DNA of 64,000 nt from an uncultured Barnesiella sp. (lineage in GTDB: Bacteria > Bacteroidota > Bacteroidia > Bacteroidales > Barnesiellaceae). Shown piece after piece: positions 20,617-29,716 of the stretch (the stretch's first letter is position 1; each line of letters opens with the position of its first letter). The stretch is taken from positions 1 to 64,000 of the forward strand of contig CALUFO010000006.1 in assembly GCA_944320015.1 (NCBI GenBank), in the 5' to 3' direction. The position numbers and the translations under genes were made by a program. Below the pieces are notes generated by a model. The model did not search any database, was not told the DNA's origin, and worked only from the letters and a program-made list of their open reading frames with translations.

Positions 20617-20656
20617 ACGGGAGAACCGGGGAGATGTCTCTTTTTCTCCCGTTTTT
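20617..20656 (+). terminator. Intrinsic terminator after the cation efflux gene
   Basis: ACGGGAGAA pairs with TTCTCCCGT, with TTTTTG following; the loop is about 17 nt. It lies in the convergent gap before dprA and may serve both strands partially. Confidence 0.8.
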
Positions 20657-20657
20657 G

Positions 20658-21755
20658 TCATAATTTATAGATTCCGCCGGGGAGAGCTTTGATTACGCCT
20701 TTAAACTCCAACTCTACCAGCACCGAGAGCAATTGCGATAGCGGTTGGTTCAAGTCGACAGTCATTCGGTTGATTTGTCCTTCGCCTTTTTCTTTCAGAT
20801 AGTCTGCGATAACCTGTTCTTCGTCGGTCAAATCGGGGAAGAGCGAGCGTTGTACCGCTTTGTGGCGGGGTGCGTTCCAACACATGGCTTCGACGAGGTC
20901 GTCGGCCGAAGTGATGAGTGCGGCCCGGTTCCGGCGAATCAAATGGTTGCAACCGGCCGAGCTGTCGAATTTTATGCTGCCGGGCAGGGCAAATACATCG
21001 CGGTGATAGCTCTCGGCGATACCGGCGGTGATGAGAGCGCCACCCTTCTCGCGCGACTCGACGATGACAACGGCGTCGGCCAGCCCTGCGACGATGCGGT
21101 TGCGGGCAACAAAAAAAGCGGGGTGCATGTGGTGGTAGCCGGGATACTCGGTAACAAGGCCGCCGCGCGAAACTATCTCCACGGCGGTGGAACGGTGGGT
21201 CGACGGGTAGATGTGGTCGAGTCCGTGAGCCAGTACGGCGATTGTGTTCAGCCCATATTTTAGCGCCGAGCGATGAGCGCAAATGTCTATCCCGTAAGCT
21301 AGACCGCTCACGATAATCAACTGCGGGAAGTAGTCGGCCAAATCGCGAATCATCGCTTCGCAAAAACTTTTGCCATACTCCGTGGCTCGGCGTGTCCCCA
21401 CTACACTGACGATTTTTGCGGCGTTCAAGTCGGCGTTGCCTCGGTAGTACAGTAGGGGCGGAGCGTCGATACAGTCGAGCAGCCGTTGGGGATAGGCAGG
21501 GTCGGTAAAATAGAGAGGCGTGATATTCCCTTTTTGGATAAACTCGATTTCTTTTCGGGCTTCTTGCAGGGCTGTTTTGCGAGTTTCGTCGAGGAGGATA
21601 CGGCCAGTTATACCTGTTAGCTTTTGCAATTGGGCTTCGGGTAGCTCAAAGAACAATTCGAGGCTTGCGACTGTCTCGTGGATATGTTGAGCCAGCGATT
21701 TGTTGATGCCCTTTACCCGGGAGAGTGCGATGCGGTATAACAGCTCTTGTTCCAT
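20658..21755 (-). CDS. dprA: DNA-processing protein DprA
   Basis: DprA loads RecA on incoming single-stranded DNA during natural transformation. It is also widespread in bacteria not known to be competent. The 365-residue product has an N-terminal SAM-like region, the Rossmann-type core with VVGTRRATEYGKSF, IIVSGLAYGIDICAHRSAL and ITAGIAESYHRDVFALPG, and a C-terminal winged-helix domain (about residues 305-365). The start at MEQELLYRIAL is chosen by family N-terminus; longer in-frame starts run into the upstream thioesterase gene. Confidence 0.95.
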   Translation of the reverse strand: MEQELLYRIALSRVKGINKSLAQHIHETVASLELFFELPEAQLQKLTGITGRILLDETRKTALQEARKEIEFIQKGNITPLYFTDPAYPQRLLDCIDAPPLLYYRGNADLNAAKIVSVVGTRRATEYGKSFCEAMIRDLADYFPQLIIVSGLAYGIDICAHRSALKYGLNTIAVLAHGLDHIYPSTHRSTAVEIVSRGGLVTEYPGYHHMHPAFFVARNRIVAGLADAVVIVESREKGGALITAGIAESYHRDVFALPGSIKFDSSAGCNHLIRRNRAALITSADDLVEAMCWNAPRHKAVQRSLFPDLTDEEQVIADYLKEKGEGQINRMTVDLNQPLSQLLSVLVELEFKGVIKALPGGIYKL

Positions 21756-21769
21756 GACGTGAGTAGAGG

Positions 21770-22171
21770 TTATTGTAGAAATCGTTCGAAATAGGGAAGA
21801 AATTCTTCTCCGCGGGTGATTCGTCCCTTGGAGGTGCAAACGGTCTCGACGATTGCTTTGATGCACATTTCGCCCGACAGTTTGTAAATGTCTTGGTAGA
21901 ATACAAATTTAATTCCTTCTCGCCGCATATACAGTTTGCTCACAAAACGGTCGCGGCTGCGCAACGGTATTTTATAATTGATTTCGATGCGGTTTACCAC
22001 CGGGTCGATGCCTCGTTCGTGCATCTCGATAAACGGGATTCCCGATGCGGCCAGAAACTCGTGGCGGGTGTGTTCGAGATAATGTTGATAGTTGGCGTTG
22101 TTGACAATGCCTTCCATGTCGCACTCATAGTCGCGCACCTGCATCTCCAATTCAAAAATATAGGGTGACAT
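21770..22171 (-). CDS. Acyl-CoA thioesterase, 4HBT/YbgC-like hotdog fold
   Basis: Predicted to hydrolyse acyl-CoA thioesters. The 133-residue protein starts with the hotdog signature VRDYECDMEGIVNNANYQHYLEHTRHEFL, where the Asp in CDMEGIVNN is at the family catalytic position. The natural acyl chain is unknown. It sits 14 bp upstream of dprA on the same strand, so both are probably transcribed from the promoter at 22197-22228. Confidence 0.9.
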   Translation of the reverse strand: MSPYIFELEMQVRDYECDMEGIVNNANYQHYLEHTRHEFLAASGIPFIEMHERGIDPVVNRIEINYKIPLRSRDRFVSKLYMRREGIKFVFYQDIYKLSGEMCIKAIVETVCTSKGRITRGEEFLPYFERFLQ

Positions 22172-22196
22172 AGTTTATTCTCTATTTGTCCGGGTG

Positions 22197-22228
22197 CAAA
22201 GATAATGTAAATCGAGGGCAGTACCAAA
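22197..22228 (-). promoter_or_regulatory. Promoter of the thioesterase-dprA operon
   Basis: On the minus strand TTTG (complement of 22225-22228) is followed after 20 bp by TATCTTTG (22197-22204). This matches the Bacteroidales primary sigma consensus at both boxes. The thioesterase ATG lies about 25 bp downstream. Confidence 0.8.
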
Positions 22229-22250
22229 CTTGTGAGGGGCGAGAGGTTTG

Positions 22251-22408
22251 TATAGGATGCGGCTCGGCAAAGTCAAATTAAGGACTTCGTTCTTGTTTGC
22301 CTCTGCTCTCGCCTTTCACTATATTTAGATAATATAGGATGCGGCTCAGCAAAGTCAAATTAAGAACTTCGTTCTTATTTGCCTCTGCTTTCGCCTTTCA
22401 CTATATTT
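22251..22408 (+). repeat. Tandem pair of 76-bp direct repeats
   Basis: Copies at 22251-22326 and 22333-22408 begin TATAGGATGCGGCTC and end CTATATTT. They differ at a handful of positions. Each carries a small hairpin around the loop TTC: TAAGAAC/GTTCTTA in copy 2, and AAGGAC/GTTCTT with a G-T pair in copy 1. The second copy ends in a full promoter while the first has a decayed -7 box. It looks like a dispersed promoter-bearing repeat duplicated in tandem. Confidence 0.9.
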
Positions 22409-22409
22409 G
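22378..22409 (+). promoter_or_regulatory. Promoter inside the second 76-bp repeat
   Basis: TTTG (22378-22381), 20-bp spacer, TATATTTG (22402-22409). Both boxes match consensus. Predicted transcription start is near 22415, which rules out the upstream TTG as start of the next gene and leaves a leader of roughly a dozen nucleotides. Confidence 0.8.
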
Positions 22410-22427
22410 TACCGTAAAATGGGAATT

Positions 22428-23615
22428 ATGAATCGAATATTGATTGCCGCAGTTTTGTCTTTTTTTGTTTCGTTACCGGTTTATCCGTGTACTTCGGCTG
22501 TGGTTTCGGGGCGGGCGACACCCGACGGACGTCCGTTGTTGTGGAAACATCGCGATGCCTCGGATTTGAATAACCGCATAGTCCGTTTCGAGGCGGCCGA
22601 CGGGCAGTTGGCTTTCGTGGGGGTGGTGAATGGAACCGACTCTTTGGCTCGTGAAGTGTGGACCGGCTATAATAGTGCGGGGTTTGCCGTGATGAATACA
22701 GCCTCGTATAATCTTAAAAACGATACTTCGTCGTTGGCCGACTGCGAAGGGGTGGTGATGAAGCGGGCGTTGGGCGTGTGTCGCACGGTCGACGATTTTG
22801 CCCGTTTGCTCGACGAGTGGCCCCGGCCGATAGGGGTGGAGGCCAACTTTGGAGTCATCGACGCCGGGGGAGGTGCTGCCTATTTCGAGGTGAACAATTA
22901 CGAAGTGACCCGTTACGACGCGGCCGATAGCCCCGAGGGATATCTGTTGCGTACCAATTATTCAATGTCGGGGAGGAGAGACGAGGGTGCGGGATATATC
23001 CGTTACGACAATGCCGTGCGCCTTTTCTCGCAAGCGGCTGCCGAGGGGTGTATTACTCCCGAGTGGATTACCGGAGTCTGTTCGCGCTCGTTTTATCATA
23101 CCTTGTTGGAGCGTGATTTTTCGGGTGATGAATGGGTGGTCGACCAAGATTTTATCCCTCGTCGCAGCACGTCGGCATCGCTGGTCATCGAGGGGGTGAA
23201 GAATGGGGAGTCACCGGCGTTTACTACGATGTGGACGATTTTGGGTTATCCTCCTTGCTCGGTGGTGTTGCCGGTATGGCTCGGTTGTGAGGGTGGAGTG
23301 CCTGCCTTGTTGCAGGCGGGTGCCGGTTCGATGCGCTCTCCACTGTGCGAGTGGGCCAATGCGTTGAAGCGAGAGGCTTTTCCTATCGAGCGGGGCAGCG
23401 GATCGCACTATTTGCACATGGCATCACTCTTCCGTCCCGATGGCAGTGGCATTTCCCAGCAGTTGCTTCGCCTCGAAACCGAGGTTTATACCGAGAGCCG
23501 CACGTTGCTCGATGAGGCTCGGCGCATCGGGAAATGGGACGACAGCCGAGTGGCTGCCGTCCTGAAAAACTTGGAGCAGAGCGTGAAGACAACTTTCGGT
23601 TTTCTTGTGAAATGA
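22428..23615 (+). CDS. Secreted Ntn-hydrolase, C45/acyltransferase-like
   Basis: Predicted N-terminal-nucleophile amidohydrolase related to the C45 (isopenicillin-N acyltransferase / carcinine hydrolase) group; substrate unknown. The 395-residue protein has a signal peptide ending at P20, and the next residue Cys21 in CTSAVVSGRATPDG is the likely nucleophile exposed at the mature N-terminus. Following blocks LLWKHRD, VWTGYNSAGFAVMNTASYN and ALGVCRTVDDF fit the family. ATG 22428 is preferred; ATG 22419 would be almost leaderless given the promoter just upstream. A bile-salt-hydrolase-type activity is an alternative within the superfamily. Confidence 0.8.
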   Translation: MNRILIAAVLSFFVSLPVYPCTSAVVSGRATPDGRPLLWKHRDASDLNNRIVRFEAADGQLAFVGVVNGTDSLAREVWTGYNSAGFAVMNTASYNLKNDTSSLADCEGVVMKRALGVCRTVDDFARLLDEWPRPIGVEANFGVIDAGGGAAYFEVNNYEVTRYDAADSPEGYLLRTNYSMSGRRDEGAGYIRYDNAVRLFSQAAAEGCITPEWITGVCSRSFYHTLLERDFSGDEWVVDQDFIPRRSTSASLVIEGVKNGESPAFTTMWTILGYPPCSVVLPVWLGCEGGVPALLQAGAGSMRSPLCEWANALKREAFPIERGSGSHYLHMASLFRPDGSGISQQLLRLETEVYTESRTLLDEARRIGKWDDSRVAAVLKNLEQSVKTTFGFLVK

Positions 23616-23651
23616 TTTACCGCTACTTTTAAGCGTGCTATGTGTACCTGA

Positions 23652-25658
23652 TTATCGGTCGCCCGATTGTGCGATGAGGCTTTGCAATCGCCCAATCAAT
23701 TCGTTGCCCAGTGCAGTTTTGTCTTCGATATGGCGGCAAACCATTTTGACAAAAGCGTCGTTCTCAAATTCGCCGCGGACTTGCTCGAAATCGAAATCTC
23801 GTTGGAGGGTGGAGCCGTCGACTCCGAACCCGATGCGTGAAATCATCGAGAACTCTTTGCGGGCGTCGTCGTAGAGCATGCGGTCGAGCGACACGACCGA
23901 GTCGTTCCATTGCCGTACGATGCCGATAATATCTTCGGCGGTGAGTTGGTCGAATGTTTTGCCATACCAGCGGGGCATTATCGAGCATACCCAAGTCCAT
24001 TCCATATCGTAATAGCGCCGGTGCATGGTGCGGAAGAACGTTTCTACCGCTTCGAGCGAGTAGTCGGTGTTGCCTACGATGCGGTTTATTTCTTCTTTGG
24101 CCGCTTGTTTCGGGAGTATCAGTCCGGCAAGGTCTATCCATTCGCCTTCGCCCAGTGGGTCGGTTGGCATTAATCGTTCGCGCAGGTTGCTCAGGCTGGC
24201 GAATGGTGCGCCTTCGAGCCGTTTGATAATCGAGTTGCCCATAAACTTGTGTATGGCGAGGGTATAGAGGTTTATCCCTTTTTCGAGCGAGCTGTTCTTG
24301 ATTGTGGTGCTTTGGAAAGAGTAGCATTCCGATGTCTCGCCCGAGGTCTTTTTGAGTCCTTGCAACGTGTCGATGCCCTGTAACATTTTTTGAATGGTGT
24401 AGGGGCTGAGTAGGTTGAAGTTGATGCAGTCGAGTTTATCGGGGTCGGTGCGCTTGTCTCGTTTGGGCCATTTCTGTGCGTCGCGAATGGTTCCTACGCT
24501 TTTGAGGTTGGCACCCGGTACGAGGTGGGATCGGTTGCCATGCTCGATGAGGTAGGAAAAGGGCATGCCCGATGTGTCGGGGTGGTTGACGTGCCGTCCC
24601 ATGATAAGAGAGAACGCTCCGATTTTGGCAGGCCACAGGATATAGGAGTCGCTGGTGGTTTTTGAGCCCCGCTCGACCACGCCTTGGTGAATGGGGCCGA
24701 GCTTGTACATATGGTTGCTTTGGTTTGAACCGCTACCTGCGTTCAAAAACGAGAACATGCCGGCAATGAGCAGGCTCGACTTGTGCATGGTCACGGTGTA
24801 GGGGCCGGCAAAGATGGCGCAGGCCTCTCCGTTCTCGCCTTGGCAATTGCTGAAAAAGAGCGAGTCGTGAGCCGAAAATAGGTGAGTGAGGTGGCATGCC
24901 TGTCCGATGAAACAGCGCGACATGACCACGCCGTCGCTTACATGTGCCCCCGAGCTGATGATGAAATCTTCGGCCGTCACATTGGGACCTATGTAAACGG
25001 GAGCTTCCCGGTTGCTGTTGATTGTGCCGTTTTCGAGCCGCGAAGCTCCATCAATCCGGCAGGCGTCGCCGATACACACATTGCGTATTGTCCCGGTGTT
25101 GACGATAAACACGTTGTCCCCGATTTCTCCCCGGTCGCTTTTGTGTGCGAGGGCATAGTTGTCGACCATTTCCCGCAGCCGTTTTATCAAGTCGGGACGA
25201 TGACGGTACATGGCGATGATGTAGGCGAGTTGTGCCGATAGCCGGTTGTAAATGGGAACTTCCCGTCCGCCGGTTTCGTTCAGAACCGATACTTCGGTGT
25301 TGTTGCCGAAACAGCTCACCCCTTCGGTAAGCAAGAGGTTTACGTTTTGTATGTAGCAATTGTCGCCTATTTGATAATTGGCGATGTAGTTGGGCACATT
25401 CTCTATCAATGTGTCGTTGCCGATCGAGCAGTTGTGCAGCGTGACGTGGTGTAAGCCGGCTTTCTTTTTCAGTCCTCCCGGCAGAGGTATCTCTTTGGTG
25501 AAGAGTCCCAGTTTAATCGCTCCCGAGAATCGGGCGTGCGAAATGTTTTCGGTCGTGAAGTCCTCGACGACATCGATTTTCGTCCAATCTTCGGCCGTGC
25601 AAAATTGCGCCGTGAGCCGGTCGATTTCGCCGGCGTTGAGTTTTCGATAATTTGCCAT
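23652..25658 (-). CDS. DUF4954 family protein, left-handed beta-helix
   Basis: A Bacteroidales-specific family without known function. The 668-residue protein has, in its first two thirds, many hexapeptide-like turns (for example ISHARFSGAIKLG, IGNDTLIENVPNYIANYQIGDNCYIQNV, IGDACRIDGASRLENGTI, YIGPNVTAEDFIISSGAHVSDGVV), the pattern of a left-handed parallel beta-helix as in sugar-nucleotide acyl- or nucleotidyltransferases. The last third is helical. There is no signal peptide, so it is cytoplasmic. It is 51 bp downstream of hflX on the same strand. Confidence 0.8.
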   Translation of the reverse strand: MANYRKLNAGEIDRLTAQFCTAEDWTKIDVVEDFTTENISHARFSGAIKLGLFTKEIPLPGGLKKKAGLHHVTLHNCSIGNDTLIENVPNYIANYQIGDNCYIQNVNLLLTEGVSCFGNNTEVSVLNETGGREVPIYNRLSAQLAYIIAMYRHRPDLIKRLREMVDNYALAHKSDRGEIGDNVFIVNTGTIRNVCIGDACRIDGASRLENGTINSNREAPVYIGPNVTAEDFIISSGAHVSDGVVMSRCFIGQACHLTHLFSAHDSLFFSNCQGENGEACAIFAGPYTVTMHKSSLLIAGMFSFLNAGSGSNQSNHMYKLGPIHQGVVERGSKTTSDSYILWPAKIGAFSLIMGRHVNHPDTSGMPFSYLIEHGNRSHLVPGANLKSVGTIRDAQKWPKRDKRTDPDKLDCINFNLLSPYTIQKMLQGIDTLQGLKKTSGETSECYSFQSTTIKNSSLEKGINLYTLAIHKFMGNSIIKRLEGAPFASLSNLRERLMPTDPLGEGEWIDLAGLILPKQAAKEEINRIVGNTDYSLEAVETFFRTMHRRYYDMEWTWVCSIMPRWYGKTFDQLTAEDIIGIVRQWNDSVVSLDRMLYDDARKEFSMISRIGFGVDGSTLQRDFDFEQVRGEFENDAFVKMVCRHIEDKTALGNELIGRLQSLIAQSGDR

Positions 25659-25709
25659 AAGATAGATAAGTATAAAAAGACCGGCCGATAGCCGGTTATA
25701 AATAATTGA

Positions 25710-26939
25710 TTAATTCTCGTTGTCGGTTATCTCGTCGTAGTGTTGGAACAAGAAGTCGTTGTAGGGGAACCGGGTTGTATGTATCTCTTTGACCCGTTGA
25801 TAAAGCAGAGCTTTCAACTCCTCGATATTTTCTTTTTCTCGCGCCGAGATAAAGATGCAGTTGTCGTGCATTTTACCCATCCAAGTTTCTTTCAGTTCGT
25901 CGAGCGAAATGTTTTCCCGGGTTTTGGGGGTGAGGTCGTCGGCGGCTTTCTCGACATATGAGAATGCGTCGATTTTGTTGAATACCAATATCATGGGTTT
26001 GTCGGCCGAGTCGCATACCTCTTGCAGAGTCTTGTTTACCACTTCGATTTGCTCCTCGAAAGCGGGGTGGGAGATGTCGACGATGTGAAGTAGCAGGTCG
26101 GCCTCGCGCACTTCGTCGAGTGTCGATTTGAACGAGTCGACCAGATGGGTGGGGAGTTTGCGGATAAATCCTACCGTGTCGGAGAGGAGGAATGGCAAAT
26201 TGTCGACAATGACTTTGCGCACGGTGGTATCGAGAGTGGCGAAGAGCTTGTTCTCGGCAAACACTTCGCTTTTGGCCAGCAGGTTCATGAGGGTCGATTT
26301 TCCCACGTTGGTATATCCCACCAAGGCCACGCGCACCAGTTTCCCCCGGTTTTTGCGTTGTATGCTTTTTTGTCGGTCGATGCTTTTCAACTCTTCTTTC
26401 AAGTGAGCGATTTTATCGAGGATAATACGGCGGTCGGTCTCTATTTGTGTTTCGCCGGGGCCACGCATACCGATACCTCCCCGTTGCCGTTCGAGGTGGG
26501 TCCACAGCCGGGTGAGCCGGGGCAACAGGTATTGATATTGCGCCAACTCGACTTGCCGTTTGGCGTTGGCGGTTTGAGCCCGTTTGGCGAAGATGTCGAG
26601 AATGAGGCTTGTGCGGTCGAGTATTTTTACTTGCAATTCGCGTTCGATATTTTGTACTTGTTTCGACGATAGGTCGTCGTCGAAGATGACCATGCCGATT
26701 TCGTTTTCATCGATATAGGCTTTTATCTCGGCCAGTTTTCCCGATCCGACGAAAGTGCGGGAATTGGGGGTGTCGAGCCGTTGTAGGAATTTTTTCACGG
26801 GCAGGGCACCGGCCGTTTCGGCCAAGAAGGCCAGTTCGTCGAGGTATTCGTTGGCTTTCGCCTCGTTTTGAGTATTGGTAATCAAGCCTACCAATACGGT
26901 GCGTTCGGTCTCTTCTTGTGTAAGGATAAATTCTTTCAT
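25710..26939 (-). CDS. hflX: GTPase HflX
   Basis: HflX is a ribosome-associated GTPase that splits stalled or stress-inactivated 70S ribosomes. The 409-residue protein has the HflX N-terminal domain with a coiled linker (RRGGIGMRGPGETQIETDRR, a hallmark), then the G domain: G1 GYTNVGKSTL, G3 DTVGFIRKLP, and G4 NKID. The C-terminal region is short. Length and motif order are typical. Confidence 0.96.
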   Translation of the reverse strand: MKEFILTQEETERTVLVGLITNTQNEAKANEYLDELAFLAETAGALPVKKFLQRLDTPNSRTFVGSGKLAEIKAYIDENEIGMVIFDDDLSSKQVQNIERELQVKILDRTSLILDIFAKRAQTANAKRQVELAQYQYLLPRLTRLWTHLERQRGGIGMRGPGETQIETDRRIILDKIAHLKEELKSIDRQKSIQRKNRGKLVRVALVGYTNVGKSTLMNLLAKSEVFAENKLFATLDTTVRKVIVDNLPFLLSDTVGFIRKLPTHLVDSFKSTLDEVREADLLLHIVDISHPAFEEQIEVVNKTLQEVCDSADKPMILVFNKIDAFSYVEKAADDLTPKTRENISLDELKETWMGKMHDNCIFISAREKENIEELKALLYQRVKEIHTTRFPYNDFLFQHYDEITDNEN

Positions 26940-27010
26940 GCTATAAGTGGCAAAAAACGTGCTTCAAAAATAATGCTTTTTCTCACGTCTTTGTTTGTGT
27001 TGGCTAAATA

Positions 27011-29557
27011 TTAATGATTAAAAAGTTTTTCTATCGTGATAATCTGGTAATCATAGAAGTTGCGGGTGGCGTTGTCGGTTGTCGCCGCTCTTTTCTGCTT
27101 GTACAGGGCGAGAATCTTTTTGAGCGCTCCGGTCATGTATGGAGCCACATCGTTTGCCGATAGGGACGGGCCTGTGGTGATTCGGGTGAACGACTGCTCC
27201 TCGGCATTGTGGCGGCGGCACAGGTCGTGACTACATGGAAAAGCCATGTCGGCAGGTTCTTTGTCGGAGTAAAAGGCTGTTCGGGGTGCGCTTCCGGTCT
27301 GTAATGTAGAGTATCGCATGAATTGGGCAATGGCTGCGTTTTGCAAGTCGCGCTCCACGTCGTTCAGTTTTTTCCCTTGGTAGGTTGCCTTGAATATTTC
27401 AGCGATGAGGTCGTTGAAGTACCCGTCGAGAGTGTAGTTGTTTATCGGGTCGATTTCGCCGCTTTCTTTGATGCGGAACAGCACGGAAGGATTCAACAGG
27501 TAAGCTGGTATGTACTGGTGAATGTAGGATGCGTAATTGATGGGCGCATCGATGCGTTGCATGACATCGGCGGGCATGAGCCAGCTGCGATAGGTGCGGG
27601 CTTGGTTCAAGATCCAGCGGAGCGCTTTTTTCTGAGTGGCTTTGTCGAGATAGGTATAGGGTAGCCCGTTTTCGCCCTGCCTTACTTCTTGGTAGATTAC
27701 GCCGCCGGCGTAAGGTACAACATGGCGCAAATGTCGGTTGTATTGTTGTACGAGGGCTGTGTATTGTGTTTGGACGGTAGAGAAATCTTCGCCTTCGTCA
27801 AACAGCCACGACTCGAAATTCTGCATGATGATTTTCAAATTCGATATGGCCAGTTCGCCGGCACGGAAATGGTCGTTGCCCAAGTCCTCGGTTTGGTCGG
27901 TGGGGTCGAAGGTCGCGGGATATTGTTGAGCCCCGAAGGTGTACATGGGGTCGCCTTTCTTCTCGGCAATCCACCGGTCGAGCGTGGGTGTTTCGTCTTC
28001 GGGCGTATCGATGTCGGGGATAAGGCGATAACCCCAGCCGATGGCGTATATGTCGTAGACCCCGAGTATGGGAGGTGTGAGTCGCACGCCTCGCTCATAG
28101 TCGCCGGGTTGTGCGACGAAGTTATTGCGGGCATAGTCCATGATGCTGGGGGTGGTTCCGTATTTTTGGGTGAACGAGGGGCTGCGCAGCGAATCGACGG
28201 GGAAGGCGTAGCTGGCTCCCATGTTGTGCATGAGTCCCAGTGTGTGGCCTATTTCGTGCGAGGCGACATAGCGTAAAGATTCCCGCATGACATCGTTGTC
28301 GAAAGTTTCTTTTCTTACCCGGGGATCGACAGCGCCCGTCTGGGCGAACCGCCAATTGTGAACGAGCGATATGACATTGTGATACCAAATGACGTCGGCA
28401 TTCAGAATCTCGCCGCTTCGGGGGTCGACATAGCTCGGGCCCATAGCGTTGGCAATATCGGTGACGGCATATTTCACGCAACTGTACCGCATGTCGTCGG
28501 GGTCGAAGTCGGGGTCGTCCTTAGGATAGTCGCGGGCGATAATGGCATTTTTGAATCCGGCGGCTTCAAAGGCTGTGTTCCAGTCTTCTACACCTTGCTT
28601 TACGATGTCGCGCCATTTGTCGGGGAACGCGCTGTCTACATAGAAAACAATAGGCTTGGCAGGCTCTACCAACTCGCCTCTGAAATAGGCTTCCCTGTCC
28701 TCCTCTTTCGGCTCGAGCCGCCAGCGGTGTATATACTGTGTGCGGTCTATGTGGTCTTTGTCGCTTGTATAGATTCGCTTGGAGCTCGAGAAGAATCCCA
28801 CCCGGCGGTCGTAGATGCGAGGCCGCATGGGTTGTTCGGGGAGAAGAACCAACGAACGGTGCATCGTTACGGTGCAATTGTTGTCGCCGGTAAAACTCAA
28901 TACCGACCGAATCTCGCTATTTTGCGGGAAACTTTTGGCTTCGAGAATATAGGAGTTGGCCGAAGTGTAAGTGCCGGTTTTCGGTTTGTTTTTGGTATTG
29001 GCCGGGAAGGTGGGTATGGGGCTGATTATCTTTTCATTCCCTTTGAAAAAATCGCTCATGTCGACTACTACGTTTTTCCCGTTTGTGGCCGAGATTTTGA
29101 ACGCTTTGATAATGGGGTCGCCAAAGTTCTTGTCGAACGAAGCGGCTATGGGGTCGTCCTCGTCGATGATGTTTTGGTGCTGTACGAGGTGCATGAAGAG
29201 CGATTGCTTGTTCTTGCTGAACCGTATCATAAACGGGGTAGTAGTCATTTCGCCGGCGACAAACAGCTTGGGGTCGGTGGTGGCAGCCACCCGGCTCGAG
29301 AGCAGGAATGTGCGGCTCATCAGTGAGTCGGGCACCTCGACCAGCAGTTTGTTGTCGGTCGTGATATGTAGGGTGAACATGCCTTTTTGAGTCGAAGCCC
29401 CTTTGATGAGTTTTTCGTATTTCGACTCTTTGGCGGTGGTGTCCTTTACTTGTTCTTTTTTATCCTCTTTTTTGCTTTTTCTCTTGGCGTAGCAGGTCTC
29501 GGGTGTCGCTCCGGCGATGAGGACAATGGCGAGAATCGTCCCTAACAGTCTATTCAT
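27011..29557 (-). CDS. Secreted zinc-dependent metalloprotease (DUF5117/DUF5118 type)
   Basis: A large exported metallopeptidase common in Bacteroidota. The 848-residue protein has a signal peptide (MNRLLGTILAIVLIAGATPE). Its N-terminal beta-rich part contains FTLHITTDNKLLVEVPDSLMSRTFLLSSRV, and the catalytic motif HEIGHTLGLMH gives zinc ligands His434, His438 and His444 with Glu435 as base. This is the extended HExxHxxGxxH of metzincin-like enzymes. The natural substrate is unknown. Long Lys-rich linker after the signal peptide (KRKSKKEDKKE) is typical of the family. Confidence 0.9.
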   Translation of the reverse strand: MNRLLGTILAIVLIAGATPETCYAKRKSKKEDKKEQVKDTTAKESKYEKLIKGASTQKGMFTLHITTDNKLLVEVPDSLMSRTFLLSSRVAATTDPKLFVAGEMTTTPFMIRFSKNKQSLFMHLVQHQNIIDEDDPIAASFDKNFGDPIIKAFKISATNGKNVVVDMSDFFKGNEKIISPIPTFPANTKNKPKTGTYTSANSYILEAKSFPQNSEIRSVLSFTGDNNCTVTMHRSLVLLPEQPMRPRIYDRRVGFFSSSKRIYTSDKDHIDRTQYIHRWRLEPKEEDREAYFRGELVEPAKPIVFYVDSAFPDKWRDIVKQGVEDWNTAFEAAGFKNAIIARDYPKDDPDFDPDDMRYSCVKYAVTDIANAMGPSYVDPRSGEILNADVIWYHNVISLVHNWRFAQTGAVDPRVRKETFDNDVMRESLRYVASHEIGHTLGLMHNMGASYAFPVDSLRSPSFTQKYGTTPSIMDYARNNFVAQPGDYERGVRLTPPILGVYDIYAIGWGYRLIPDIDTPEDETPTLDRWIAEKKGDPMYTFGAQQYPATFDPTDQTEDLGNDHFRAGELAISNLKIIMQNFESWLFDEGEDFSTVQTQYTALVQQYNRHLRHVVPYAGGVIYQEVRQGENGLPYTYLDKATQKKALRWILNQARTYRSWLMPADVMQRIDAPINYASYIHQYIPAYLLNPSVLFRIKESGEIDPINNYTLDGYFNDLIAEIFKATYQGKKLNDVERDLQNAAIAQFMRYSTLQTGSAPRTAFYSDKEPADMAFPCSHDLCRRHNAEEQSFTRITTGPSLSANDVAPYMTGALKKILALYKQKRAATTDNATRNFYDYQIITIEKLFNH

Positions 29558-29589
29558 ATACTTCTCTTTTATAGATTCGCTTTGTAGGG

Positions 29590-29597
29590 CAAAGATA
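29590..29597 (-). promoter_or_regulatory. -7 element upstream of the zinc protease
   Basis: The minus strand reads TATCTTTG, about 33 bp before the protease ATG. No good -33 TTTG is seen at the right distance. Confidence 0.5.
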
Positions 29598-29716
29598 ATA
29601 AAAATAGCCCGAATCGAGAACGAGATATTCCTTTCGATGCTCCTATTCGAGGACGTGGCGGGTGTGCCATAGGACGGCGATAGCCGGTCGTGAGCCGTGG
29701 GTGGCAGATGTGGCGA

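Noticed and set aside
22251..22408. Two 76-bp repeats as a CRISPR array
   Set aside because: Only two copies, no spacers of constant length, no cas genes; the copies carry a promoter instead.
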